A stretch of DNA of 64,000 bases. It comes from Chromobacterium sp. ATCC 53434 (GTDB taxonomy: Bacteria; Pseudomonadota; Gammaproteobacteria; Burkholderiales; Chromobacteriaceae). Of this stretch, positions 26,785 through 36,253 are shown in pieces; position 1 is the stretch's first letter, and every line of letters starts with the position of its first letter. The stretch lies in contig NZ_CP025429.1 in NCBI RefSeq assembly GCF_002848345.1, forward strand, positions 1,922,001 to 1,986,000, given 5' to 3'. A program made the translations under genes and the position numbers. Below the pieces are notes generated by a model. The model searched no databases. It was not told the origin of the DNA and saw only the letters and a list, made by a program, of their open reading frames with translations.

Positions 26785-27322
26785 GAAAAGTATTGCGGGA
26801 TTGGATGCGCCGGCGCACCAGCCATTCGCCGCCGAACAGCGCGCCCATCAGCAGATAGGAGACGCAGCCGTTGTAGGCGGTCCATACGGCATTGTCGGCC
26901 CATAGCGCGGTGGCCAGCGAGACGCCGCCGTTGACGATGAAGAAGCCGCACCATACCTGGGTGACGGCGCGCGTGTAGCGAACGCCGGCGGCGTCCAGTT
27001 CCGGCTCGGTCAGGCGGGCCAGCCGTTCGACCACCGGCGGGCCGAAGCGCAGGCTGGCGGCGAAAATGGCGAACAGGACGGCGTTGACCAGCAGTGGGTA
27101 GAGTTTCAGTGGCAGCAGGCCGTTGCCCAGCATGCTGAACGCGGCCAGCAGCAGTGTGGCGGCGCAAGCCCAGTACCATGCCCGTTGCCGCGTGCTCAGC
27201 GCGCGCAACAGCGCGATGCCGACCAGTGCGCCGGCGAGCAGTCGCGGATCGACGCGTCCCTGGCCGAAATAGATCAGGAACGGGTAGCAGAGGGTCAGCA
27301 GGCCGGCCAGCACGGTCGACAT
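26777..27322 (-). CDS. apeG: Integral membrane protein ApeG (COG4648-like)
   Basis: 181 residues with about five or six predicted membrane helices spread from the N-terminus (TVLAGLLTLCYPFLIYFG) to VSYLLMGALFGGEWLV, and a conserved-looking YTRAVTQVWCGFFIVNGG. No enzymatic motif. An ApeG-type protein regularly accompanies aryl polyene genes; its role is unknown. It starts 2 bp after the second ACP gene. Confidence 0.8.
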   Translation of the reverse strand: MSTVLAGLLTLCYPFLIYFGQGRVDPRLLAGALVGIALLRALSTRQRAWYWACAATLLLAAFSMLGNGLLPLKLYPLLVNAVLFAIFAASLRFGPPVVERLARLTEPELDAAGVRYTRAVTQVWCGFFIVNGGVSLATALWADNAVWTAYNGCVSYLLMGALFGGEWLVRRRIQSRNTFHG

Positions 27323-27324
27323 CG

Positions 27325-27576
27325 TTAGCCGTTTTCCTGCATCAGGCCGTGCAGAGCGTCGACCACGTCCTGCAGCGTGCGTACCGACTTGAACACGTCC
27401 GGCTGCAGGCGCTTGCCGATCAGCGGACGGAATTGCACGATCAGGTCGACCGCGTCGATGCTGTCTATGTCAAGATCCTCGCGCAGCCGCGCGTCGGGGC
27501 GGATGGCGTCGGCCTCGATTTCGAAAGTTTCCTGCAACACCTTGCTCAGGCGCTCGAAGAGTTCGTCTTTGGTCAT
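27325..27576 (-). CDS. apeF: Acyl carrier protein ApeF
   Basis: 83 residues, four-helix ACP with phosphopantetheine attachment at Ser39 in LDIDSIDAVDLIVQF. The second of two tandem ACPs; in studied clusters one carries the aryl starter and growing chain with ApeH. An acidic helix II follows the Ser, as expected for partner recognition. Confidence 0.93.
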   Translation of the reverse strand: MTKDELFERLSKVLQETFEIEADAIRPDARLREDLDIDSIDAVDLIVQFRPLIGKRLQPDVFKSVRTLQDVVDALHGLMQENG

Positions 27577-27602
27577 GGCAGTCTCCGGGGTGAGTGGGGG
27601 CG

Positions 27603-27863
27603 TTACAGCTTGCGGGCGGTGGCGACGAAGCTCGCCAGCGCGGCGATGCTGGCGAAGTGGCGCCGGGTTTCCTCGGCGTCCGGAGACAGCGTCACGCCGT
27701 AGCGTTTCTGCAGGGCGAGGCCCAGCTCCAGCGCATCGATGGAGTCCAGCCCGAGGCCTTCCCCGAATAGCGCCGCGTCGCTTGCGATATCGTCGGCGGT
27801 GATGTCTTCGAGGTTCAGCGCGTCGATCAAGAGCGTCTTGATCTCAAGTTCCAGGTTTTGCAT
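27603..27863 (-). CDS. apeE: Acyl carrier protein ApeE
   Basis: 86 residues with the attachment Ser41 in GLGLDSIDALELGLAL. It starts at ATG 27863, overlapping the end of the acyltransferase gene by 20 bp, and lies 26 bp upstream of apeF. It differs enough from ApeF in helices I and III to suggest separate partners. Confidence 0.93.
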   Translation of the reverse strand: MQNLELEIKTLLIDALNLEDITADDIASDAALFGEGLGLDSIDALELGLALQKRYGVTLSPDAEETRRHFASIAALASFVATARKL

Positions 27864-28626
27864 GCGGTTTTGATTGGCTCAGGAAAAAATCGTGCAAGTA
27901 ATGGGTCAGGCTGCGGGCGGCGATAGCCTCGCCGCAGTCCTGGGTAAAGGGCTCGACCGGCAGGTCGTCTCTGACTTCTATCGTGAAGCGTATCGGTCTC
28001 GCGGGAATGCGCCACCATGGTTGACCCTTGGCAAGCCCGCGGGGTTCGCAGTGTATCGTGACCGGCGTGATGCTGCGCTGGCCTCGCACCGCGATATTGG
28101 CCGCTCCGCGCTGCAGTCTGAGCGAGCCGTCGAGCGGCGTGCGGGTGCCCTCGGGGAAAATCACCAGATTGTTGCCGGCCCGCAGCGAGTGTATGCAGTC
28201 CTGGATCAGGCCTTCGCTGGAGTCATTGCAAATATAGCCGGATGCGCGAACGGGGCCCCGGGTGAACGGGTTTCGCGCCAGCGAGGACTTCACCACGCAA
28301 TCGGCGTTCGGCAGCAGGGAAATCAGGAACACCACGTCGATCAGCGTCGGATGGTTGGCCAGTATCAGCAGGCCGGACCGGTCCAGCTTTTCCGCGCCGA
28401 CGATTCGGTAGCTGAGCAGGCCCAGCGCGCGCATCAGGCGAACGAAAGTCGCGAAGCTGATTTGCACGACGCGGCGCGACAGCCGGGCGCGCTTTTCGGC
28501 GTCCCAGACCAGCAGGAACAGCAGTGGAAAGACGCTCAGCGAAAACAGCGCGCCGCCCAGTCCGAACAAGGAAAAGGCGATGGCCGTGGCGAGCAGGCGC
28601 CATAAATAATTGCAGCGCTCAGTCAT
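27844..28626 (-). CDS. apeD: Lysophospholipid/1-acylglycerol-phosphate acyltransferase ApeD
   Basis: 260-residue membrane-associated acyltransferase (PlsC family). A hydrophobic N-terminus (about 10-45) precedes LILANHPTLIDVVFLISLL, a variant of the His-x4-Asp catalytic motif, and VIFPEGTRTPLDGSL, the phosphate-binding motif. It would place an acyl chain on the lipid part of the pigment conjugate. It overlaps the gene upstream by 8 bp and the ACP downstream by 20 bp. Confidence 0.88.
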   Translation of the reverse strand: MTERCNYLWRLLATAIAFSLFGLGGALFSLSVFPLLFLLVWDAEKRARLSRRVVQISFATFVRLMRALGLLSYRIVGAEKLDRSGLLILANHPTLIDVVFLISLLPNADCVVKSSLARNPFTRGPVRASGYICNDSSEGLIQDCIHSLRAGNNLVIFPEGTRTPLDGSLRLQRGAANIAVRGQRSITPVTIHCEPRGLAKGQPWWRIPARPIRFTIEVRDDLPVEPFTQDCGEAIAARSLTHYLHDFFLSQSKPHAKPGT

Positions 28627-29290
28627 GTCGTTGCCAGAGCCAGGCGTGTTTGCCGCACTGATGATGATGGGAGGCGGCGTCGCCGTTCAGAAACGCCCAG
28701 GGGTGGCCCTGGTCTTCCCGGCAGCCTTGGGCGGCGCCGAGGCTGAGGCGGGGGCCCTGATCGGACAGCCGGAGCACACAGCCCCAGGCCAGCAGCGGCG
28801 AGTGTTCGGCCTCGTAGCCGGCGTACGGTTCCGGCAGCGGCGCGTCGCAAGCGATCAGACGCACCGATTCGGCGCCGTCGACCAGCATGCCCAGCGCTTC
28901 GCAGAATGCCGCCTCGACGGTTTCCGGCCCCGCCGCGATCGCGGTGTACTGGCCGCGGTGATTCGTCAGGATGCCATGCAGCGCCGCGATGGCGTTGTGC
29001 ACCGACAGGCTGAACTGGGTGGGCGAGAGTCCCTCGCCGTCGCTGAGCTGGGTCAGCAATTCGATCGAGCGGGCGATGTCGCCATAGCGCGACGCGTAAA
29101 CCAGCGGCGCGTCGCCGTGCTCCTGCAGGCCGAATGCGGCATGCAGCGAGGCCTTGCACAAGGGGCTCATGCGGCGGCGCTGCATCGGAGGCACTTGGGG
29201 CAAGGGCGGCTGGATTGTCTGGCTATCGATTTCGACGTGGCTGGGCCAGCTGATCAGCTTGTCGATAGAGAAATGCAGACTGGATGACAT
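28619..29290 (-). CDS. apeC: Beta-ketoacyl synthase chain-length factor-like protein ApeC
   Basis: 223 residues, resembling only the N-terminal half of a ketosynthase (Ketoacyl-synt_2 type) with LCKASLHAAF, YASRYGDIARSIELL and SPTQFSLSVHNAIAALHG. No ketosynthase active-site Cys-Ser-Ser motif is visible, which fits a non-catalytic partner of ApeO that sets polyene length. It is the first gene of the operon, with an AT-rich promoter region upstream and only a weak Shine-Dalgarno. Confidence 0.82.
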   Translation of the reverse strand: MSSSLHFSIDKLISWPSHVEIDSQTIQPPLPQVPPMQRRRMSPLCKASLHAAFGLQEHGDAPLVYASRYGDIARSIELLTQLSDGEGLSPTQFSLSVHNAIAALHGILTNHRGQYTAIAAGPETVEAAFCEALGMLVDGAESVRLIACDAPLPEPYAGYEAEHSPLLAWGCVLRLSDQGPRLSLGAAQGCREDQGHPWAFLNGDAASHHHQCGKHAWLWQRHD

Positions 29291-29465
29291 CGTGGCTTCA
29301 TTGGTTCTAAATGGAATTACAGAAATCTTTAATATCGGTACACAAACAGATAGTGTGCGATTTTACATTTATAAATAAAAAAAATGAAATAAGGGAACAA
29401 TTTTGCGCCCGCGATGTCTCATCTCGCGTCCGCAGGACGCGAGGAGTCGGGGCGGTTGAAGGCCG
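29291..29465 (-). promoter_or_regulatory. AT-rich promoter region of the aryl polyene operon
   Basis: A 175-bp gap much richer in A and T than its surroundings, including an A-run at 29378-29386 and TTTACATTTATAAA at 29362-29375. On the minus strand, TTGTGT and TGTAAT about 18 bp apart form a plausible weak sigma-70 promoter. The AT bias would suit silencing by an H-NS/MvaT-like protein (inference). Confidence 0.5.
29423..29443. terminator. Hairpin downstream of the cca-prpF unit
   Basis: CTCGCGTCC/GGACGCGAG is a perfect 9-bp stem with a 3-nt loop, located 23 bp past the prpF-like stop on the minus strand. No U-tract follows it directly, so termination is a guess; it may instead protect mRNA ends. 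Confidence 0.4.
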
Positions 29466-30578
29466 CTATTCCAGCGGAATGAAGGCTTCGCCGCGCATCA
29501 GCGGCCGGGCGGTGCGGGTCATCACCACCTCGTCGACGGTCCAGCCGAGCTCGCCCAGCCCCAGCACCGCCTCCAGCGTCTGCTGGCCGCCGGCATGGCC
29601 GAAGGTCAGCGGCATGCCGCGCACCGCGCCGCCGGCCAGCTCCGCCGCCAGCGTGCCTTCGACGGCGCAGGCGCAGGCCAGCGCGATGGCGCCGGTGCCG
29701 GAGTAGGCGTGATGGAGCCGCCGGCCCGACAGCACGCGGGCCTCGATCTGGCGCTCCGGCTCGCGGCTGGGCGCCAGGAAGCTGATCCGCGGCGTGCCGG
29801 GTCGTTCGCGTTCCGCCTCGAAAATGTCGGAAGCCAGGCCCATCGCCACCGAGGCGGTCGCGCGGGCCAGTTCCAGCCGGCGCAGCGCCGCCAGTTCGAT
29901 CTCGCCGTTGCGCTCATGGCCTTGCAGGCCGAAATCGCGCGCCCGCACGAACAGGGTCGGGTTGCCGGCGTCGACCAGCGTCGCCTCGACATGGCTGCCG
30001 TCCGGCAGCTTCAGCTCGTCTATCAGCCTGCCGGTGGGAAAGAGCTCGCCGGAGCAGCCGCCTACCGGATCCAGGAAACGCAGCCGGATCGGCGCGCCCG
30101 GCGTGGCGATGCCGTCTATGCGGAAATCGCCCTGGCATACCGGCTGGCCGTTGAAGATCTCCAGCTCCGCCAGGATGCGCTTGCCGACGTTGGCCTGCCA
30201 GATGGAGAGGGTGGCGACGCCGTCTCCCGGCCGCGCCAGTCCCTCCATCACCGCGAACAACGGCACCGCCGAAGCCAGATTGCCGCAGTTGCCGGACCAG
30301 TCTATCCGCGCTTCGCGCAGGGCGACTTGGCCGAACAGGCAGTCGACGTCGCAATTTTCGCGGCGGGAAGGACTCAGGATGACCACCTTGCTGGTGCTGG
30401 ACAGGCCGGCGCCCAGTCCGTCCAGTTGCAGTCCGTGAGGGTCGGGACTGCCGAGCGCGCGCAGCAGCATCGGCTCCCAGCACGCGGTGTCTTCCGGCAG
30501 CGCGTCGGCGCGAATGAACAATCCCTTGCTGGTGCCGCCTCGCATCAGCGTGGCGGGCAGGCGATAGACGTTGTCCAT
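29466..30578 (-). CDS. PrpF/4-oxalomesaconate tautomerase-family isomerase
   Basis: 370 residues of the PrpF-like diaminopimelate-epimerase fold, with LMRGGTSKGLFIRA at the N-terminus, DWSGNCGNLASAVP and LVDAGNPTLFVRARD as family signatures. PrpF isomerises aconitate species in the methylcitrate cycle with AcnD, but no prp gene is nearby, so the substrate is open. ATG at 30578 is preferred to 30593 because GGGAG lies upstream and the junction with cca is TGATG. Confidence 0.83.
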   Translation of the reverse strand: MDNVYRLPATLMRGGTSKGLFIRADALPEDTACWEPMLLRALGSPDPHGLQLDGLGAGLSSTSKVVILSPSRRENCDVDCLFGQVALREARIDWSGNCGNLASAVPLFAVMEGLARPGDGVATLSIWQANVGKRILAELEIFNGQPVCQGDFRIDGIATPGAPIRLRFLDPVGGCSGELFPTGRLIDELKLPDGSHVEATLVDAGNPTLFVRARDFGLQGHERNGEIELAALRRLELARATASVAMGLASDIFEAERERPGTPRISFLAPSREPERQIEARVLSGRRLHHAYSGTGAIALACACAVEGTLAAELAGGAVRGMPLTFGHAGGQQTLEAVLGLGELGWTVDEVVMTRTARPLMRGEAFIPLE

Positions 30579-31801
30579 CAGCGGCTCTCCCATTGCTCCT
30601 TGCAGTTGGCGATGACTTCGGTCCGGGCCGCGTCCAGCGTCGCGGGAATGGCGGCCTTGTCGACGCAGGCGGCCGCTATGGCGCCGGCATCAATTTGCAG
30701 CGTAGCAGCCAGCAGCGCGGCGAGATAGTCTTTCTGCGGATATGGCGCGTCTTCGAAATGCAGCCGGCCGCGCGAATCGGCCAGGCAGGCATCCAGCATC
30801 AGCAGGAAACGTTCGGGCCGGCGCAGCGCGTCGCAGTCCTTGAACAGCCGCAGCACGGTGGCGGGCCGCAGTTGCCGCGCCTGGTGCACCTTGGTGTGAT
30901 GCACCAGGGTGATATGGGCAAGATCGCGGCAGTCGCTGGGCACCCGCAGCCGGCGGCACAGCTCCGCCAGCGGGGCGATGCCGCGTTCCTCGTGGCCGAT
31001 ATGGCGCGGCAGCACCTCGTCCGGCGTCAGCGCCTTGCCCAGGTCGTGTCCCAGCGCGGCGAAGCGCACCGTCAGCGGATAGCCGGCCGCGGCGGCGTAG
31101 TCCAGCACCCGCATGGTGTGGTCGCCGCAGTCGATCTCCGGATGGTAGTCGGCGCGTTGCGGCACGCCGAACAGCGCGTCCACCTCGGGCAGCACGCGCG
31201 CCAGCGCGCCGCATTCGCGCAGCGTCAGCAGCATGCGAGACGGCTTGGCCTCCATCAGGCCCTTGGCCAGCTCCTGCCATACCCTTTCGGCCACCAGCGC
31301 GTCCGCCTCGCCGTCGCCCACCATCTGGCGCATCAGCGCCATCGTCTCCGGCGCCACCGCGAAGTCGAAGCGGGCGGCGAAGCGCGCCAGCCGCAGGATG
31401 CGCACCGGGTCCTCGGCGAAGGCCGGGCTGACGTGGCGCAGCACGCGCGCCTTCAGATCCGCCTGTCCGCCATACGGGTCGGTCAGGCTGCCGTCGGCCG
31501 CCTCGGCGATCGCGTTGATGGTCAGGTCGCGCCGGGCCAGGTCCTCCTCCAGCGTCACGTCGGGCGAGGTGTGGAAGGTGAAACCGTGGTAGCCCATGCC
31601 GACCTTGCGCTCGGTGCGGGCCAGCGCGTACTCCTCATGCGTCTCGGGGTGCAGGAACACCGGAAAATCCTTGCCGACCGGGCGGTAGCCGCGCGCGAGC
31701 ATTTCATCCGGACCGGCGCCGACGACGACCCAATCCCTGTCCTTGACCGGCAGATTCAGCAGGCGGTCGCGCACGGCGCCGCCGACGATGTAAATCTCCA
31801 T
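30578..31801 (-). CDS. cca: Multifunctional CCA tRNA nucleotidyltransferase
   Basis: 407 residues. Adds or repairs the 3' CCA end of tRNA. The N-terminal nucleotidyltransferase has [12 protein letters not shown] and the metal-binding Asp-x-Asp in [20 protein letters not shown] is the neck motif. A C-terminal HD phosphohydrolase domain ([19 protein letters not shown]) marks the gammaproteobacterial/betaproteobacterial multifunctional type. It begins 1 bp after the NDUFA9-like stop. Confidence 0.96.
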   Translation of the reverse strand: MEIYIVGGAVRDRLLNLPVKDRDWVVVGAGPDEMLARGYRPVGKDFPVFLHPETHEEYALARTERKVGMGYHGFTFHTSPDVTLEEDLARRDLTINAIAEAADGSLTDPYGGQADLKARVLRHVSPAFAEDPVRILRLARFAARFDFAVAPETMALMRQMVGDGEADALVAERVWQELAKGLMEAKPSRMLLTLRECGALARVLPEVDALFGVPQRADYHPEIDCGDHTMRVLDYAAAAGYPLTVRFAALGHDLGKALTPDEVLPRHIGHEERGIAPLAELCRRLRVPSDCRDLAHITLVHHTKVHQARQLRPATVLRLFKDCDALRRPERFLLMLDACLADSRGRLHFEDAPYPQKDYLAALLAATLQIDAGAIAAACVDKAAIPATLDAARTEVIANCKEQWESR

Positions 31802-31802
31802 C

Positions 31803-32744
31803 TCAGCGCGCCGCCTTCGTCCGGTAGCCGGACATGGTGTCGTTGCGGTCGCGGCCGGCCAGCCAGTCCGGCGCCAGCGCCGACAGCGCCGCCGGCTCGA
31901 AGCCCAGCAGCTCGGACGGAAAGGGCTGCTCGGCTATATTGTCCCGCCGCAGCGAGCGCACATTGTCCCGGCTCATCAGCGTCGGTCCCGGCAGCCGCTC
32001 CATCAACGCGGCCTGCAGCATCGCCAGCGCGTCGGGCAGGCCGATCACCGGCCGCGGGTAGCCGCTGGCGCGTCCGGCCAGCCGGGCCAGCTCCGCCAGC
32101 GTGTAGATTTCCGGGCCGGCCAGGTCCAGCTTGCGGCCCGCGGTTTCGCCGCGCGCCAGGCTTTCGCAGACGGCGCGGGCCACGTCGTCGACCCAGACCG
32201 GCGCCATCCGGCAGCCGGAACCGGCCAGCGGCAGCACCGGCAGCAGCTTTTGCAGGGAGGCGAACATATTGAGGAAGGCGTCGTCTCGTCCGAACACCAC
32301 GGACGGACGCAGTATGGTCCAGTCCAGCCCGCTGTTTTCCACCGCCAGCTCGCCCAGCGCCTTGGTCTGCTGATAGTCGCTGGGCGCGTCCTGGGCCGCG
32401 CCCAGGGCGCTGACATGCAATAGCCGGCGCACGCCATGCTGGCGGCAGGCGGCGGCGATTTTCTCCGGCAGCTCGGCGTGCGCCTTTTCGAACTGCGCCC
32501 GGCTGCCGTGCAGGATGCCGACCATGCTGATCACGGCGTCGTGGCCGGCGATCAGCCGCGCGAGCTCGGCGGGGGCGTGGATGTCGGCGCGGACCAGCTC
32601 GGCCGACGGCAGCACGCGGAACGCGGGCAGGTCGAGTCGGCGGCTGGCGATAGTCAGCCGGTGGCCGCGGCCGGCCAAGCGGGCGGCCAGGTGGCGGCCG
32701 ATGAAGCCGCTGCCGCCTATCAGGCAAATCTTTTGTGCGCTCAT
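31803..32744 (-). CDS. Complex I NDUFA9-like NAD(P)-binding protein (atypical SDR)
   Basis: 313 residues with a Rossmann start [29 protein letters not shown] at the catalytic-strand position and a [14 protein letters not shown] segment typical of NmrA/NDUFA9-like atypical SDRs. These bind NAD(P)H, and quinone-related roles have been proposed. It is in line with cca, 1 bp apart, and 10 bp downstream of the transglycosylase gene. Confidence 0.85.
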   Translation of the reverse strand: MSAQKICLIGGSGFIGRHLAARLAGRGHRLTIASRRLDLPAFRVLPSAELVRADIHAPAELARLIAGHDAVISMVGILHGSRAQFEKAHAELPEKIAAACRQHGVRRLLHVSALGAAQDAPSDYQQTKALGELAVENSGLDWTILRPSVVFGRDDAFLNMFASLQKLLPVLPLAGSGCRMAPVWVDDVARAVCESLARGETAGRKLDLAGPEIYTLAELARLAGRASGYPRPVIGLPDALAMLQAALMERLPGPTLMSRDNVRSLRRDNIAEQPFPSELLGFEPAALSALAPDWLAGRDRNDTMSGYRTKAAR

Positions 32745-32754
32745 GTCGTCTTCC

Positions 32755-34644
32755 TCAGCGCGCCGGCACCACGCCCATGCGGTTCTTCAGCGAGATGTTG
32801 GCGTGGCCGAAGGTGCTGGAGTAGTAGGCGGCGTTGGCCATCACTTTCTGCACGTAGTCGCGGGTTTCGCTGAACGGAATGGTTTCGGCGTAGATGGCGC
32901 CGTCCAGCGGCCGGTCGGCCTGCCAGTTGCGGGCGCGGCCCGGGCCGGCGTTGTAGGCGGCGGTGGCCATCACCATATTGCCGGACAGATTGTCCAGCAC
33001 ATAGCGTAGATACCAGGTGCCGAGCTGGACATTGGTGTCGATGTCGTTGACGGCGAAATGGGTCAGTCCTATCTTCTTGGCCGCCCATTTGGCGGTGGCC
33101 GGCATCAGCTGCATCAGGCCGGAGGCGCCGACGCCGGAACGCGCCATCGTGATGAAGCGGCTTTCCTGGCGGATCAGGCCGTAGACCCAGGCGTCGTCGA
33201 TGTCGAGCTGGCCGGCGTATTTGCGCGTGATGTCACGATAGGGCGTCAGGTAGCGCAGCGAAAAGTCGTGCTCTTCCTTGGTGCGCTCCGCGCTGTAGAT
33301 GGCCATGTCGTAGAAGCCTTCCTTGCGCGCGATCTCTGCGGCCGCCAAGAGCTCCATATCGTCGCGGCCGCGCATCGCCCAGCGCCATTCGCGCTGCGCG
33401 TCGGTGCGGAATTCGGGCTTGGTGTAGACCTCGGCCACGGCCAGCAGCGCCAGCGAGCGGCGGATCGCCGGGTCCGCCCGCATCTGGCTCACTTCGTCCG
33501 GGCCCGGCGTGCCTTTGCTGGCGGACGCGGACAGGCTGTTGCCCAGCTCTTCCAGCGACAACAGCGCGTAATAGCTGTGGCCGACGCTGGCCAGGCTGAA
33601 CAACGGCGCGGCCTCGACCGGCCGTCCTTGCTGCTTCAGCGAGCGGGCCAGCCAGTAGCGCCAGGCGGGGCGGGACGATACTGTCTGCGGCATGCGGCGG
33701 ATGATGCCGTCCAGCTGCGTCCATTGTTCCAGCCGCAGCGCCGAGCGCGCCCACCATTCCCATTGATCGGCGGTCAGCTGGCGAGCGTCGGCCTTGTCGA
33801 ACCATTGCAAGGCCTGACCGGCCAGCTGCTTGCGCGCCGACAGCAGCGCCAGCTGGCCCCAGCCGAAGCCGCGGCGGTCCGGCGTCATCTCCGGCGCGGC
33901 GCGCAGCAGCGCGGAGGCGGCGCCGTCCAGATCGGTCTTGCCCTTGCGGACGATGTCAAACAGCGCGGCCTCCTGGCCGCCCGGCGTCGCCAGGCTGGCA
34001 TTGGCCGGCTTGCTCAGCGCGGCGTTGTCCAGCGGCAGCTGGGTGTCGATGGCGAATTGCCGGGCCTGGCTGACGAAGTTGCCGGCCAGCAGCAGGCGGG
34101 TGCGCCGCCACAGCCAGTCCTGGTCGATCAGGCCGCGGGCATAGACGCCCTCTATCAGCCGGTTGCAGCCATCCGGCGTCGATTTGCTCTCGAGGAAACG
34201 ATCGAGATTGTCCGGCTTCTGCCCCTGGCGCAGCAGCATCAGCTGGCCGTAGCAGCCGGACTCCTCGTCGCGGCCTTCCTCCGGCAGTTTCTTCCATTCC
34301 TCGGCGAAACTCGTCCAGTTTTCTCGCTGGCCCAGCTTCTTCACCCATTCATTGCGTATGCGCTCGGCCATCAGGCCGCCCGGGGCCCGCGCGAGGAAGC
34401 GCATCACCTCGACGTCGTCGTTGCGGTCCAGCGCGCGCCAGGCGAGCCAGTAGGCCGGGTAGTCCTTCAGCGGGTAGGCGGACGGCAGGCTGTCGCCGAG
34501 CTGGGCCAGTCGCGCCAGGTCGTTGGCGCGGTAGGCGTCGCGCGCGGCGAGCAGCGTGTCGTCGGGGCCGGCCAGGGCCGGCAGGGCGGCGCCGAGAGCC
34601 AGGCCCATGGCGGCCAGGCGGAAGGTGGAGGTCAAGACTTTCAT
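32755..34644 (-). CDS. slt: Soluble lytic murein transglycosylase
   Basis: 629 residues. A signal peptide (LRLAAMGLALGAALPALAGP region) is followed by a superhelical U/L domain and a C-terminal lysozyme-like SLT domain, with catalytic Glu in LIRQESRFITMARSG and then GLMQLMPATAKWAAKK and TAAYNAGPGRARNW. It cleaves peptidoglycan glycan strands to anhydromuropeptides in the periplasm. ATG at 34644 has GGA 6 nt upstream; ATG at 34650 is possible. Confidence 0.93.
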   Translation of the reverse strand: MKVLTSTFRLAAMGLALGAALPALAGPDDTLLAARDAYRANDLARLAQLGDSLPSAYPLKDYPAYWLAWRALDRNDDVEVMRFLARAPGGLMAERIRNEWVKKLGQRENWTSFAEEWKKLPEEGRDEESGCYGQLMLLRQGQKPDNLDRFLESKSTPDGCNRLIEGVYARGLIDQDWLWRRTRLLLAGNFVSQARQFAIDTQLPLDNAALSKPANASLATPGGQEAALFDIVRKGKTDLDGAASALLRAAPEMTPDRRGFGWGQLALLSARKQLAGQALQWFDKADARQLTADQWEWWARSALRLEQWTQLDGIIRRMPQTVSSRPAWRYWLARSLKQQGRPVEAAPLFSLASVGHSYYALLSLEELGNSLSASASKGTPGPDEVSQMRADPAIRRSLALLAVAEVYTKPEFRTDAQREWRWAMRGRDDMELLAAAEIARKEGFYDMAIYSAERTKEEHDFSLRYLTPYRDITRKYAGQLDIDDAWVYGLIRQESRFITMARSGVGASGLMQLMPATAKWAAKKIGLTHFAVNDIDTNVQLGTWYLRYVLDNLSGNMVMATAAYNAGPGRARNWQADRPLDGAIYAETIPFSETRDYVQKVMANAAYYSSTFGHANISLKNRMGVVPAR

Positions 34645-34777
34645 GTGCATTCCGTGTGGTGGGTGGTGGCCGCGCCGGCGGGCGACCGCTGCGGACGGAT
34701 GCCGTCCGCACGCATCGATATTTCACTATGACAGGCGGCGACGGCGCGTGCTGGCTTTCGCGCCGGTCCGTCGCCGC

Positions 34778-35176
34778 TCAGTTTTCGGTCTCGGTCTGAT
34801 AGAACTCGATCGGCAACTGGTCGGGGTCGGCGCAGAAGAAAAAGCGCGCGCCGGTGTATTCGTCTGTCCGCAATGGCTCGACCGCGACGCCCTCGGCTTG
34901 CAGGCGTTCGCGCATCGCCGCCGCGTCGGCGCAGGCCAGCGCCAGGTGACGCAGGCCGCAGGCTTCCGGACGTGTCGGGCGCGGCGGCGGGGCCGGAAAG
35001 CTGAACAGCTCGATCCCGCCGCCGCCTGGCAGGGCCAAGTCGAGTTTCCAGGACTGTTTTTCCTCGCGCCAGTTCTCGGCGATCACGTCCAGGCCGAGGA
35101 CGCGATGGTAGAAATCGCGCGAGCGCGCGTAGTCGGACGCGATGATGGCGATGTGGTGCAGGCCGGTGATATGCAT
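34778..35176 (-). CDS. VOC family protein, glyoxalase I-like (YaeR type)
   Basis: 132 residues; ITGLHHIAIIASDYARSRDFYH at the N-terminus carries a metal-ligand His, and QLPIEFYQTE at the C-terminus carries a Glu ligand. It resembles the YaeR/GloA2 group of uncharacterised dioxygenase or lyase-like proteins. It stands alone, divergent from the peroxiredoxin gene with a 189-bp gap. Confidence 0.82.
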   Translation of the reverse strand: MHITGLHHIAIIASDYARSRDFYHRVLGLDVIAENWREEKQSWKLDLALPGGGGIELFSFPAPPPRPTRPEACGLRHLALACADAAAMRERLQAEGVAVEPLRTDEYTGARFFFCADPDQLPIEFYQTETEN

Positions 35177-35365
35177 GGCTGTTGAGGCTGGGTGTTGCCG
35201 GATGCCGCCATTTTAGCGTCGCGGCGGGCGGGCTGCCCAGCGGCGGCGATGCTTATTGAGAAAGACAATCGAAGTTCTTTGGACAATCAATTAGACGAAT
35301 TTGTCGTTGGCTATCAGAATCCACTCATCGATTGAATTTAACCGAAGTCAACCCAGGAGATAAGC

Positions 35366-36097
35366 ATGCTGCAACATCGTGAAGGCCAACGCGTACCGAA
35401 CGTCACTTTCCGCATCCGCGAAAACAACGAGTGGAAAAACGTCAGCACCGACGAGCTGTTCGCCGGCAAGACCATCGCCTTGTTCTCGCTGCCGGGCGCG
35501 TTCACCCCGACCTGCTCGTCCACCCACCTGCCGCGCTACAACGAACTGGCGCCGGCATTCCGCGCCAACGGCGTCGACGCCATCCTGTGCGTGTCGGTCA
35601 ACGACACCTTCGTGATGAACGAATGGGCCAGCGACCAGGAAGCCGCCAACATCGTGATGATCCCGGACGGCAACGGCGAGTTCACCGAAGGCATGGGCAT
35701 GCTGGTCGACAAGGCCGATCTGGGCTTCGGCAAGCGCAGCTGGCGCTATTCGATGCTGGTCAAGGACGGCGTGGTGGAAAAGATGTTCATCGAGCCGCAG
35801 GAGCCGGGCGATCCGTTCAAGGTGTCCGACGCCGACACGATGCTGGACTACATCAACCCGACCGCCAAGAAGCCGGACCAGGTCGTGGTGTTCACCAAGG
35901 TGGGCTGCCCGCACTGCGCGCGCGCCAAGGCCGTGCTGAGCGAAAACGGCTACGAATTCGTCGAGGTGCCGCTGGACAACAAGGTGCGCGGCAAGGTGCT
36001 GGGCGCCGTGTCCGGCAAGATGACCGCCCCGCAGGTGTTCATCAACGGCGAGCTGATCGGCTCGGCCGACGAAGTGGAAAAGCGCTTCGCCAAGTAA
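35366..36097 (+). CDS. Peroxiredoxin 5-glutaredoxin hybrid (glutathione-dependent peroxidase)
   Basis: 243 residues. The N-terminal Prx5 domain (about 1-160) has the peroxidatic Cys in [18 protein letters not shown], and a C-terminal glutaredoxin domain (about 170-243) has [12 protein letters not shown] and [13 protein letters not shown]. Such fusions (PGdx) reduce hydrogen peroxide and alkyl hydroperoxides with glutathione. The start has AGGAGA upstream. No clear OxyR site was found. The gene next downstream is a disulfide oxidoreductase that may support it. Confidence 0.95.
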   Translation: MLQHREGQRVPNVTFRIRENNEWKNVSTDELFAGKTIALFSLPGAFTPTCSSTHLPRYNELAPAFRANGVDAILCVSVNDTFVMNEWASDQEAANIVMIPDGNGEFTEGMGMLVDKADLGFGKRSWRYSMLVKDGVVEKMFIEPQEPGDPFKVSDADTMLDYINPTAKKPDQVVVFTKVGCPHCARAKAVLSENGYEFVEVPLDNKVRGKVLGAVSGKMTAPQVFINGELIGSADEVEKRFAK

Positions 36098-36105
36098 GAC
36101 GTTCG

Positions 36106-36138
36106 TGCCGATGGCTTCGGGCCCTGACGCCATCGGCA
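36106..36138 (+). terminator. Hairpin after the peroxiredoxin-glutaredoxin gene
   Basis: TGCCGATGGC/GCCATCGGCA is a perfect 10-bp stem with a 13-nt loop, 8 bp after the stop. It is followed by AATCTTT, a poor U-tract, so it may be a weak terminator or attenuator before the flavoprotein gene. Confidence 0.55.
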
Positions 36139-36253
36139 ATCTTTGGGCCGGTACTCCTGCCGGCCGTTTTTTCCAGCTGGGATGCGGGACGGCATGTATT
36201 CCATCATGCGCAGCGTGCCGCGCCGCATCCCCGCCAGATAGAGGACAATAACG

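Noticed and set aside
35177..35365. OxyR site before the peroxiredoxin-glutaredoxin gene
   Set aside because: I looked for the ATAG-N7-CTAT spacing and did not find a convincing match.
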